A DNA stretch of 64,000 nucleotides, from assembly GCF_012489685.1 (NCBI RefSeq), contig NC_080043.1:16982223-17046222 (forward strand), written 5' to 3'. Source of the stretch: Lotus japonicus. Its lineage: Eukaryota; Streptophyta; Magnoliopsida; Fabales; Fabaceae. Below are positions 36,488 to 47,528 of this stretch, piece after piece. Position 1 is the stretch's first letter. Each line of letters begins with the position of its first letter. Both the position numbers and the translations under genes were made by a program. A model generated the notes under the pieces. It ran no database searches. It worked only from the letters and a program-made list of their open reading frames with translations, and was not told the DNA's origin.

Positions 36488-36791
36488 TGGACTGGGCGAG
36501 CCCCTAGAGGGGCAACGCCCAGAGTTCACACCGCCCCGTGGCGGGTCCCCAAGCCAGTAGGGTTGGGCCTCGTTCAGCCAGGCCCACACGGCCCATTAAG
36601 GACACTAGCATATGGGGGCCCAACACTACCTCTATAAATAGGTAGCAGATACCAATTGTAAGGGACTTTTGGCTCATTTTATGAATACACACATGGAATT
36701 CAGTTATTCTCTCTCTCTAGATCCCTCTCTTAAGTGCAATCACTTCTCTCTCTAGGGACTACACCCTTTCTCAATGTTCTTACCCGGAACA
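36488..36791 (+). repeat. 3' LTR of element B
   Basis: 304 bp, TGGACTGGGCGAGCC to TTCTTACCCGGAACA, followed by the target duplication CTATC. Confidence 0.92.
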
Positions 36792-37811
36792 CTATCTATT
36801 TTGGATCCTATGGTCAATATACTTTGCTAAATTCCCACGACACACAAATGTAACAGCAAGAAAATTGCCTATGCAATCTGCTACATACCAGCAACAAATT
36901 TCAATTGAGTAACGTGTTGACTGTTGAATGCCTCCTAGTTTGTAAATTTTTGCAATTTGAATGCAACTTGGTATTGCTGTATTGCATTCAACGTTGACAT
37001 ATGGTTTGATCTTTGGTTTCTATCAATATATTGGATTGTTTATTCAAGTTGGATCCTCATATTCCTTACATAATAAAGATGTTGGATTGACTCATGGGCA
37101 TGATAAGTAACGCACATCACATGACAGTCAATTGGCAAATATCTTAATGTTTCTTTCAACTACAATTGTCCACCGCAACGCAATTCTTGACCTTCCTTTG
37201 CACCTTCCTTTCACTCGTTTCGCAAACACGCTCAGCAATATAAATACTAATCCGCTCTACTTCTCTGCCATATTCATCCCTTCAAGCTTTACTCACTCTC
37301 GTATTTCATTACTTCATCATATATCGTCTGCTAATTCACCTTATCTATTTTCAATTTAGAAAATCCTACTTCCTGAATCATGCTTTCTACCATCACTAAC
37401 TATTATGCCAAACCAAAAAAATAAGAATTCAAACCCTTACCTCTTGAAGATCAAAGCCTAGGTTTTCTTCTCTTTTCTCCTCTCCTTCTTGCTTTCACGC
37501 TTTCTCCCTTTTCTGTTCTGCTCTTCTAATTCTGATTTTTCTTTCTTTCTTTTCTCTTTCTATTTAACTTCTAATTACTTACTCTAAACCCTAAAACCCC
37601 TTTTAATTAAATCTTTTACTATATCACATAAGATTTAAATAATAATCACATATATCACTCATATCCAATTTAAATAATTTATTCACTACATATATCACTT
37701 TATCACCTTATTATATAATAAAATCACATATTTATTCAAATAAATATATAACCTAATAATAATTAAAATAAAATAATTAACATTCTACTAATCAGAAAAT
37801 GGGGTGTTACA

Positions 37812-37826
37812 ACTCTCCCCCACTTA
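37812..37826 (-). promoter_or_regulatory. Polypurine tract of element D
   Basis: TAAGTGGGGGAGAGT on the minus strand, immediately before the 3' LTR start TGTAACACCCC. Confidence 0.85.
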
Positions 37827-37851
37827 ATGATTTTCGCCCTCGAAAATTACC

Positions 37852-39844
37852 TTAACCAAACAACTCGGGATAGGACTCCTTCATCTGACTCTCAAGCTCC
37901 CAAGTAACATTTCCCCCTGCCGGTCCTCCCCAAGCAACCTTCACCAATGCAATCTCCTTGCCACGAAGCTGCTTCAATCTTTTATCCTCTATTCGCATAG
38001 GTGATGTCTCCACGGTTAAGTTATCTCTTACTTGCATATCATCTACTTGGATCACATGAGACGGATCTGCAATGTATTTCCTCAACTGCGACACATGGAA
38101 CACGTCATGGAGATTAGCAAGTGACGGTGGCAAGGCGATTCGATAAGCCACTGCACCTACTCTCTCTGAAATCTGATAAGGACCAATGAAACGCGGCGTC
38201 AACTTACGCGACTTCAATGCTCGTCCAACACCCGTTACCGGAGTAACTCTAAGAAATACATGGTCTCCCTTCTCGAATTCGAGTGCTTTCCTCCTCTTAT
38301 CGTGGTAACTTTTCTGACGACTCTGAGAAGCCTTCATCTTCTCCCGAATCATCTTGATCTTGTCAGTGGTCTGTTGAACTATCTCCGGTCCTACAACCAC
38401 ACTCTCACCAGATTCATACCAACATATTGGTGTCCTACATCTCCTTCCATACAAAGCTTCAAATGGTGCCATCCCAATACTAGCATGGAAACTATTGTTA
38501 TAAGTAAACTCAATCAAAGGCAGGAAACTATCCCAAGCACCTCCTTGTTCCAACACACAAGCTCTCAAAAGATCTTCCAGTGACTGAATTGTCCTCTCCG
38601 TCTGACCATTTGTTTGCGGATGGTAAGCAGAACTCAAACGCAACTTCGTACCCAAAGCACTTTGCAATCCTTCCCAGAACCTAGAGGTAAACCTCGGATC
38701 TCGATCCGACACAATACTAGACGGAATACCATGCAAACTGACAATCTTCTCAATGTACAACTTCGCTAACTTCTCCATGGGATAATCCATCCTTATAGGA
38801 ATAAAGTGGGCAGATTTCGTCAACCTGTCTACAACCACCCAAACAGCATCACAATGACTCGGTGTCCTAGGAAATCCAGACACAAAATCCATGGAAACAC
38901 TATCCCATTTCCATTCAGGAACAGATAACAGTTGCATCAAACCAGATGGCTTCTGATGCTCAATTTTTGACTTCTGACAAGTCAAACAAGAATACACAAA
39001 CTCCGCAATTTCTTTCTTCATTCCCGGCCACCAAAATAATTTTCTCAAATCTTGATACATTTTCGTAGCTCCAGGATGAATGCTCAGTCCACTACGATGC
39101 CCCTCCTCAAGAATCCTCTTCCTCAAATCAGATACAGCCGGAACACAAACCCTGTCATGACATCTCATGATACCATTCTCATCGATCCGAAAATCACCGC
39201 CTCGACCTTGATTGATCAAAGTAAATCGATCCACCAAACTCAAATCAGATTGTTGGCCCTCTCGAATCTCATCAAGAATGCCACTAGTAAGCTTCAACAT
39301 ACCAAGCTTCACCCCATAAGAAGTCTCTTCACAAACTAAACTCAAATCTCTAAATTGCTCGAGTAACTCCATCTCTCGCACCATCAACATCGACATATGT
39401 AGAGACTTTCTACTCAATGCATCAGCTACCACATTCACTTTACCCGGATGGTAATTCAAACTAAAATCATAATCCTTCAAGAACTCTAGCCATCTTCTTT
39501 GCCTCATGTTCAACTCTTTTTGATCAAACAGATACTTCTAACTCTTGTGATCACTAAACACCTCAAATCTTGACCCGAACAAATAATGCCTCCAGAGTTT
39601 TAAAACAAATACAACGGCAGCTAATTCGAGATCGTGAGTCGGATAATTTCTCTCGTGCACTTTAAGTTGCCTTGAAGCATAAGCCACAACTTGTTGATTC
39701 TGCATTAACACACCACCCAAACCCATCAAAGAAGCATCACAATACACTTCGAACGGTTCCACCGGATCAGGCAAAATCAAAACATGAGCGGTTGTCAACC
39801 TTCTCTTCAACTCCCGGAAACTAGTTTCACACTCCGCGGTCCAT
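37852..39844 (-). pseudogene. Element D pol: end of RT/RNase H, integrase, chromodomain
   Basis: It is one reading register on the minus strand, broken by a TAG at 39,538-39,540. Upstream of the stop is the RNase H of a Ty3/gypsy chromovirus ([38 protein letters not shown]). Downstream comes the end of RNase H (HPGKVNVVADALSRKS), then integrase with its zinc region (CLTCQKSK) and catalytic residues (Asp in VSMDFVSGFP, Asp in IVSDRDPRF, Glu in NGQTERTIQ). A GPY-type segment (TPRFIGPYQISERVG) and a C-terminal chromodomain (ALVKVAWGGPAGGNVTWELE) end the protein at 37,852. This order defines Tekay/Del chromoviruses. Gag, protease and most of RT are missing beyond the junction near 39,848. Confidence 0.93.
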
Positions 39845-39880
39845 GAGACTTCTCTTCAACTCCCGGAAACTAGTTTCACA
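39800..39880. repeat. 32-bp direct duplication at the D/C deletion junction
   Basis: CTTCTCTTCAACTCCCGGAA and the following 12 bases occur at 39,800-39,831 and 39,849-39,880, 17 bp apart. The first copy is element D coding sequence. The second is fused to the middle of element C's 3' LTR, so this marks the repaired break. Confidence 0.9.
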
Positions 39881-40031
39881 AGTTAGTTACAATAAGATAG
39901 ATTAGCTAGAAGATAATCAACACTATATATAGTGTTCTTCATTGTATCAGAATTATTAGATGAATATACACAAAAATTGTGAATTCCAGAATCATCTTCT
40001 CCCAATTTTCTCTCTGATTTCTTTGAAATTA

Positions 40032-40603
40032 AATCTTTAATGTAAATTAATGAATTTAATATTAAAAAAATTAAAATATACTATTACATATAATCACTGA
40101 TCAAATATAGGGTGTAAATTTGGAACTCAATTTTAACGACCATGCTAGGTAAACCTTATTTTCTATGCTATTTATCATGGTTGTAAAATCGGACCGATGC
40201 TAATTACAAAACCTCAAGGCAAATGTACCACACAAAAAATCAAATAAATCATAGTTTAGTTTCTTTTACTCTTTCTAGTCTTCCTTACCTTGGAGAAAAA
40301 TTACCATTCAGATGATTTCTTTCAAGAGTTTCTCTAACATGGACCCCTAAAAAAAAGGTTCAAATTCAGACTCCTCTCTATTTGAGTGGTGATCAACAAT
40401 AATTTTTATTTTCATTTTTTTATCACAATCATTAATTTACATCAAGACTTATTTAATGAACATATTCTAATTCAACCTAATTTACATCTTCTCAATCCCC
40501 AAATCTGAAAAGACTCCCACTGCAAACCCTTATTCTTCTTCCCTACCTTTGAATCCATAACCATTCTTCAAAGTTTTCCGCCTCCCAATGTGCTCCTTCC
40601 ACC
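40032..40603. repeat. Partial outer unit of the palindrome array
   Basis: The sequence right of element C is homologous to the right-arm end of the array's palindromes. It is followed by the inter-palindrome segment (CATGCTAGGTAAACC) and a diverged left arm that ends near 40,602. It has no complete palindrome. Confidence 0.75.
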
Positions 40604-40821
40604 GGTCAATGCTAGGTAAACCCTATTTTCTATGCTATTTATCATGGTTGCGAAACCGGACCGGTGATAATTACAAAACTTCAAGGCAAATGTACAACAC
40701 AAAAAATCAAACAATTCAAAGTTTAGTTTCCTTTACACTTTCTAGTCTTCCTTTCCTTAGAGAAAAATTACCATTCAGATGATTTCTTCCAAGAGTTTCT
40801 CTAACATGAACCCGTAAAAAA

Positions 40822-41871
40822 GAGGTCCAAATTTTGACCTCCTCTCGATTTGAGTGGTGATCAACTGTAATTTTTATTTTTATTTTTTTTATCCCAATCA
40901 TTAATTTACATTAAGACTTAATTAATGAACAAATTCTAAATTAACCTAATTTACATCTTCTCAATCCCCAACTGCAAACCCTTATTCTTCTTCCCTACCT
41001 TCGAATCCATAACCCTTCTTCCAAGTTTTCCACTTCCCAATGTGCTCCTTCCCCCGCAACCAAAATCCAAGCACTACCCCCACCGAGACCAAATCGAACC
41101 CAGATGCAAACACTTTGTGACCTCATTCCCCTGCAATTGAACCACCCCTCATTCACCCCCTAGATAAAAGGATTGAGAGAAGAGAACGAGATGGAGACAA
41201 AAATGATGACGAGCAAGGTAGTGAGGAGGCAAAAGCAAAGGGGAGGGCTTTTCCAGATTTGTTCGATTTCGGTGGTGTGGGGTTTGATCTGTTTGATGGG
41301 TTTGGATTTTAAATTGGTTTGATTTCTTTTCGATTCCAGATCTGTTCAGATCAGAATGTTAAAGAATGTTTGACAACCCATTGTTTTTTCCTCCTCACCA
41401 TAGACATCGAACATATCTAGAAAAGCCCTTACCTTTGTTTTTGCATCCCCACTACGTTGCTCCTCTACATCATTTTTGTCTCGATATCTTCCTTCTCCCT
41501 CAATCCTTGTCTTTATGAGGGAGGAGGTAAGTGAAGGGTTGGTTTGATTGCAGGAGAATGAGGTCATGAAGTGGTGTTTGCATTTGGTTCGATTGGGTCT
41601 CGATGAGGGAAATGCTTGGATTTTGGTTGCTGGGGAAGGAGCATGATGGGAGAAGGAAAGCTTGGAATAAGGGGTTAAAGATTCGAAGGTATGGGTTTGC
41701 AGGGAGAATCTCTTCAGATCTAGGTATTGAGAAGAGGAAAATGTAAATTAGGTGAAATTAGAAAGTTTTTCATTAATTAAATCTTTAAATTAATGAATTT
41801 AAAATTAAAAAAATTTAAATAAAATATTACAGATAATCAATGATCAAACAGAGGGTGTAAATTTGGGCCTC
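40822..41871. repeat. Palindrome of array unit 1
   Basis: Left arm 40,822-41,276, right arm 41,395-41,871, loop about 118 bp. Example of pairing: TCGAACAAATCTGGAAAAGC (reverse of the left arm) against TCGAACATATCTAGAAAAGC (right arm). The outer ends are GAGGTCCAAATTTTG and, reversed, GAGGCCCAAATTTAC. The arms are clearly related but diverged, so the hairpin would have many mismatches. Confidence 0.88.
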
Positions 41872-42095
41872 AATTTTAACGGTCAATGCTAGGTAAACCC
41901 TATTTTCTATGCTATTTATCATGGCTGCAAAACCGGACCGGTTATAATTACAAAACTTCAAGGCAAATGTACAACACAAAAAATCAAACAATTCAAAGTT
42001 TAGTTTCCTTTACACTTTCTAGTCTTACTTTCCTTAGAGAAAAATTACCATTCAAATGATTTCTTCAAAGAGTTTCTCTAACATGAACCCGTAAA

Positions 42096-43153
42096 AAAGG
42101 TCCAAATTTTGACCTCCTCTCGATTTGAGTGGTGATCAACTGTAATTTTTATTTTTATTTTTTTTATCCCAATCGATAATTTATATTAAGACTTAATTAA
42201 CGAACAAATTCTAAATTAACCTAATTTACATCTTCTCAATCCCCAACTGCAAACCTTTATTCTCCTTCCCTACCTTCGAATCCCTAACCCTTCTTCCAAG
42301 TTTTCCACTTCCCAATGTGCTCCATCTTCCACAACCAAAATCCAAGCACTACCCTCACCGAGACCAAATCGAACCCAGATGCAAACCTCACTTTGTGACC
42401 TCATTCCCCTGCAATTGAACCACCCCTCATTTGCCCCCTAGATAAAAGGATTGAGAAAAGAGAACGAGATGGAGACAAAAATGATGACGAGCAAGGTAGT
42501 GAGGAGGCAAAAGCAAAGGGGAGGGCTTTTCCAGATTTGTTCGATTTCGGTGGTGTGGGGTTTGATCTGTTTGATGAGTTTGGATTTTAAATTGGTTTGA
42601 TTTCTTTTCGATTCCAGATCTGTTCAGATCAGAATGTTAAAGAATGTTTGACAACCCATTGTTTTTTCCTCCTCACCATAGAAATCGAACATATCTAGAA
42701 AAGCCCTTACCTTTGTTTTTGCCTCCCCACTACGTTGCTCCTCTACATCATTTTTGTCTCGATATCTTCCTCCTCCCTCAATCCTTGTCTCTATGAGGGA
42801 GGAGGTAAGTGAAGGGTTGGTTTGATTGCATGAGAATGAGGTCACGAAGTGGTGTTTGCATTTGGTTCGATTGGGTCTCGATGAGGGAAATGCTTGGATT
42901 TTGGTTGCTGGGGAAGGAGCATGATGGGAGAAGGAAAGCTTGGAATAAGGGGTTCTAGATTCGAAGGTATGGGTTTGCAGTGAGAATCGCTTCAGATTTA
43001 GGTATTGAAAAGAGGAAAATGTAAATTAGGTGAAACTAGAAAGTTTTTCATTAATTAAATCTTTAATGTAAATTAATGAATTTAAGATTAAAAAATTTAA
43101 ATAAAATATTACAAATAATCACTGATCAAATAGAGGGTGTAAACTTAGGCCTC
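42096..43153. repeat. Palindrome of array unit 2
   Basis: Same structure as unit 1. The left end is shortened by two bases (AAAAAAGGTCC in place of AAAAAAGAGGTCC). Confidence 0.88.
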
Positions 43154-43381
43154 AAATTTAACGGTCAATGCTAGGTAAACCCTATTTTCTATGCTATTTA
43201 TCATGGTTGCAAAACCGGACCAGTGATAATTACAAAACTTCAAGGCAAATGTACAACACAAAAAATCAAACAATTCAAAGTTTAGTTTCCTTTACACTTT
43301 CTAGTCTTCCTTTCCTTAGAGAAAAATTACCATTCAGATGATTTCTTCCAAGAGTTTCTTTAACTTGAACCGAGTAAAAAA

Positions 43382-44439
43382 GAGGTCCAAATTTTGACCT
43401 CCTCTCGATTTGAGTGGTGATCAACTGTAATTTTTATTTTTATTTTTTTTATCCCAATCATTAATTTACATTAAGACTTAATTAATGAACAAATTCTAAA
43501 TTAACCTAATTTACATCTTCTCAATCCCCAACTGCAAACCCTTATTCTTCTTCCCTACCTTCGAATCCATAACCCTTCTTCCAAGTTTTCCACTTCCCAA
43601 TGTGCTCCTTCCCCCGCAACCAAAATCCAAGCACTACCCCCACCGAGACCAAATCGAACCCAGATGCAAACCTCACTTTGTGACCTCATTCCCCTGCAAT
43701 TGAACCACCCCTCATTTGCCCCCTAGATAAAAGGATTGAGAAAAGAGAACGAGATGGAGACAAAAATGATGACGAGCAAGGTAGTGAGGAGGCAAAAGCA
43801 AAGGGGAGGGCTTTTCCAGATTTGTTCGATTTCGGTGGTGTGGGGTTTGATCTGTTTGATGAGTTTGGATTTTAAATTGGTTTGATTTCTTTTCGATTCC
43901 AGATCTGTTCAGATCAGAATGTTAAAGAATGTTTGACAACCCATTGTTTTTTCCTCCTCACCATAGAAATCGAACATATCTAGAAAAGCCCTTACCTTTG
44001 TTTTTGCCTCCCCACTACGTTGCTCCTCTTCATCATTTTTGTCTCGATATCTTCCTCCTCCCTCAATCCTTGTCTCTATAAGGGAGGAGGTAAGTGAAGG
44101 GTTGGTTTGATTGCAGGCGAATGAGGTAAAGAAGTGGTGTTTGCATTTGGTTCGATTGGGTCTCGATGAGGGAAATGCTTGGATTTTGGTTGCTGGGGAA
44201 GGAGCATGATGGGAGAAGGAAAGCTTTGAATAAGGGGTTCAAGATTCGAAGGTATGGGTTTGCAGGGTGAATCTATTCAGATTTAGGTATTGAGAAGAGG
44301 AAAATGTAAATTAGGTGAAATTAGAAAGTTTTTCATTAATTAAATATTTAATGTAAATTAATGAATTTAAGATTAAAAAAATTTAAATAAAATATTACAA
44401 ATAATCACTGATCAAACAAAGGGTGTAAATTTGGACCTC
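43382..44439. repeat. Palindrome of array unit 3
   Basis: Same structure. The minus-strand 73-codon frame seen in the other units is broken here. Confidence 0.88.
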
Positions 44440-44666
44440 AATTTTAACGGTCCATGCTAAGTAAACCCTATTTTCTATGCTATTTATCATGGTTGCAAAA
44501 CCAGACCGGTGATAATTACAAAACTTCAAGGCAAATGTACAACACAAAAAATCAAACAATTCAAAGTTTAGTTTCTTTTACACTTTCTAGTCTTCCTTAC
44601 CTTAGAGAAAAATTACCGTTCAGATGATTTCTTCCAAGAGTTTCTCTAACATGAACCCGTAAAAAA

Positions 44667-45725
44667 GAGGTCCAAATTTTGACCTCCTCTCGATTTGAGT
44701 GGTGATCAACTGTAATTTTTATTTTTATTTTTTTTATCCCAATCGTTAATTTATATTAAGACTTAATTAACGAACAAATTCTAAATTAACCTAATTTACA
44801 TCTTCTCAATCCCCAACTGCAAACCTTTATTCTTCTTCCCTACCTTCGAATCCATAACCCTTCTTCCAAGTTTTCCACTTCCCAGTGTGCTCCTTCCCCC
44901 GCAACCAAAATCCAAGCACTACCCCCACCGAGAAAAAATCGAACCCAGATGCAAACCTCACTTTGTGACATCATTCCCCTACAATTGAACCACCCCTCAT
45001 TCACCCCCTAGATAAAAGGTTTGAGAGAAGAGAACGAGATAGAGACAAAAATGATGACGGGCAAGTTAGTGAGGAGGCAAAAGCAAAGGGGAGGGCTTTT
45101 CTAGATTTGTTCGATTTCGGTGGTGTGGGGGTTTGATCTGTTTGATGGGTTTGGATTCTAAATCGGATTGATTTCTTTTCGATTCCAGATCTATTCAGAT
45201 CAGAATGTTAAAGAATGCTAGACAACCCATTGTTTTTGCCTCCTCACCATAGAAATCGAACAGATCTAGAAAAGCCCTTACCTTTGTTTTTGCCTCCCCA
45301 CTACGTTGCTCCTCTACATCATTTTTGTCTTGATATCTTCCTCCTTCCTCAATCCTTGTCTCTATGAGGGAGGAGGTATGTGAAGTGTTGGTTTGATTGC
45401 AGGCGGATGAGGTCACGAAGTGGTGTTTGCATTTGGTTCAATTGAGTTTCGATGAGGGAAATGCTTGGATTTTGGTTGCTGTTGAAGGAGCATGATGGGA
45501 AAAGGAAAGCTTGGAAGAAGGTGTTAAAGATTCGAAGGTAGGGGTTTGCAGGGAGAATCTCTTCAGATTTAGGGATTGAGAAGGGGAAAATGTAAATTAG
45601 GTGAAATTAGAAAGTTGTTCATTAATTAAATCTTTAATGTAAATTAATTCATTTAAGATTAAAAAAATTTAAATAATATATTACACATAATCACTGATCA
45701 AACAGAATGTGTAAATTTGGACCTC
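44667..45725. repeat. Palindrome of array unit 4
   Basis: Same structure, the most diverged unit. The array ends just after it. Confidence 0.88.
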
Positions 45726-45890
45726 ATTTTTAACGGTCCATGTTAGATAAACTCTATTTTCTATGCTATTTATCGTGGTTGTAAAAACCAGACCGATGAT
45801 CAAAAAATGACCATGGTTCAATTTAGTCATGAATAGCATATATTTTTATCGAATGTTGAAATAAAGTTGCTTGAAGTTGTTAAACGTACC

Positions 45891-46230
45891 TAATGATCAG
45901 GGATTCCTTTAATTGATCAATTCTTATTCTTCAATCCTGGGTAGCGAGAAATGTCTTTTCTGGAGGAGCTCTCCAAATATTTTACAGGCATTGAAAGATA
46001 ATCATAACTGAAGCACATTGGGCATGATCGTTCTTTTACGGGAATAAACTTCATGTCAAAACAAAAAAGTTTAAGAATACCTTAATATCAATAAAGAAAA
46101 AAAGAGAGATTACCCTAAACACAAGACAACATGTAAGCAAGCATACTTTAAGACTGAGGCACTCCAAGTGATAAGTTCGAGCGAGTCTTCCATTTTATAC
46201 CTCCAGCTGAATTCATTTTCCAATATTTTT
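45891..46230 (-). pseudogene. PHD-gene remnant, copy 1
   Basis: 45,891-46,055 corresponds to the last exon of the intact PHD gene at 59.5 kb (tryptophan-less remains of Y-V-P-E-N-E-W-V-C-P). 46,140-46,180 matches the end of the PHD exon, then runs directly into sequence from the start of the gene's first coding exon (CTGAATTCATTTTCCAAT). Most of the zinc-binding exon and the first coding exon are therefore deleted. Copy 2 shows the same deletion. Confidence 0.8.
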
Positions 46231-47528
46231 CAAATGAAACCAACGCTTTAGAGTGATAAAGGAGTTGACTACATTGACAAAAGGAAAGAAATTGAATCAT
46301 AAAACTGAACAACTAGCTATGGTGCTAATAACCAATTTCAAAACTTGCAATAAATCAAATAACAGAATCTGGATTCTCGCAAATAGATACTTTTTACATA
46401 ATATGAATTGAAAACTGAAATAGTTACAGTTATTTGAAAATAGAGAAACATATGTCAATACTTATTAATGATCTTTAGTCTGCTTTGCTACCCTCTTGGA
46501 TAAGTTGAAAAACTAAAATTCTTAAATAAACATTCATAAACAAAACAATCAAACAAAACCTACTGAAAGTAATTCCATATAAATAGTAAAAGCTTAAAAT
46601 ATATGATCTATGCAGCAGGAAATGATACGAGGAACAAGCAAAATCATTGCAACGATCTATGTCAGTATTAGAGAGGATATGCTTGTGATCTATAAATCTA
46701 TCAAAATGTCACACTCTGTAACAACATGTTTCAAACCATAATGTGGTGTTTTCAAGCACCAGGAAAGGAGATAGAACTTAGACATTTTTTTTTCCTTTTG
46801 TATGAGATTAAAGAAGAACCTAATAAGTCATTAATCTCTACTAGTATTTCCTAAAGGCATCAACAATTCTGCAAATGGGAAGTATTAATGTTTCTAAATG
46901 AATAACATGCTAAATTTTCTCTAGATCACATTCCACTTTAAGAAGAATAAAATTTTGTCTTGTACATGAGACTAACTACAAGAAAATGCTCCTCGTACTC
47001 AAATATGAAGTCTATGTTATTCGAAAGCCATTTAAAATATTGTTAGAATGATATATGAAAACAACTTGAACCTACTTAACAAGATGACTTTCATGTTGTT
47101 CAACATCTATTCAAACAAAAAAGGACATCATATACTTAATTCAAAGGCAAACCAATTTTAATGAAAACTATCATAGCAAAAGATTGTGTTTAATAAATAT
47201 GGAAAGCATGTCCGATGTGAAGTCTGATTACTACAATGCTTAAATTGAGTTTCATCAAATCAGCTTGTATTTATTTCAACACAAGATAAAAAGGAAATAG
47301 TTAATCCACTTTCCGTAATCCTGGTGCTTTTGTTGCAAAGGAAACCAAAACAATAAACATAAACGCTCAGCTGAGGTTCAAAGATCATGATACTTTTTAC
47401 CATAATACATTATGCAGCTAATAGTATGTGAAGAAATCTCAATTTCAAAGATATATAAAAACATAAACATTAAACCAAGTGAAATTTTCAAAAAGTTGTG
47501 GGCTCACCCTAGAGACAGTCTTGGCTCC

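Larger units (their letters stand above)
32702..36791 (+). mobile_element. Element B: non-autonomous LTR retrotransposon related to element A
   Basis: A perfect 5-bp target duplication CTATC flanks it (32,697-32,701 and 36,792-36,796). The LTRs are 304 bp (32,702-33,005; 36,488-36,791) and differ by eye at about three bases, one of which changes the terminal TG of the left copy to TA. The leader after the 5' LTR (primer site, then TAAACTTT and CACGTGGATTGATTG) and the last ~50 bp before the 3' LTR match element A. The 3.5-kb interior has no gag, protease, RT or integrase. It must have been moved by proteins made elsewhere, element A's family being the obvious source. Confidence 0.9.
31481..37811 (-). 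repeat. 3' LTR of element D, split by element B
   Basis: Both ends read TGTAACACCC/GGGTGTTACA (31,481 and 37,811), the inverted ends of Tekay/Del LTRs. Removing element B and one copy of its target duplication leaves about 2,236 bp, a plausible length for this lineage. A polypurine tract lies just inside (37,812 onward). Confidence 0.75.
29087..40026 (+). mobile_element. Element C: Ty1/copia retrotransposon, interrupted and deleted
   Basis: The 5' LTR is followed by the tRNA-iMet-type primer site TGGTATCAGAGC and gag-pol, which stops inside integrase at 31,480 where element D is inserted. The rest of pol is missing. The last 149 bp of the 3' LTR (39,878-40,026) reappear beyond element D and match 29,216-29,364 base for base. 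AATTA flanks the element on both sides (29,082-29,086 and 40,027-40,031). The LTR ends then read TT...GA rather than TG...CA. Confidence 0.88.
40604..45735. repeat. Tandem array of four ~1.28-kb units, each with a long inverted repeat
   Basis: Units start with GGTC(A/C)ATG at 40,604, 41,881, 43,163 and 44,449 and end at 45,735 (periods 1,277, 1,282, 1,286 and 1,286). Each unit has about 220 bp that matches the gene-like fragment at 50.5-50.7 kb and then a ~1.05-kb imperfect palindrome. The units are clearly similar throughout and share many small variants. Minus-strand open frames of 73 codons at 41,346-41,567, 42,624-42,845 and 45,195-45,416 span the loop and right arm; I do not regard them as genes. 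Confidence 0.93.

Noticed and set aside
41346..45416. Three similar 73-codon minus-strand frames in the palindrome array
   Set aside because: They are copies of the same repeat position, span loop and arm, and one unit has the frame broken; no protein family resemblance.
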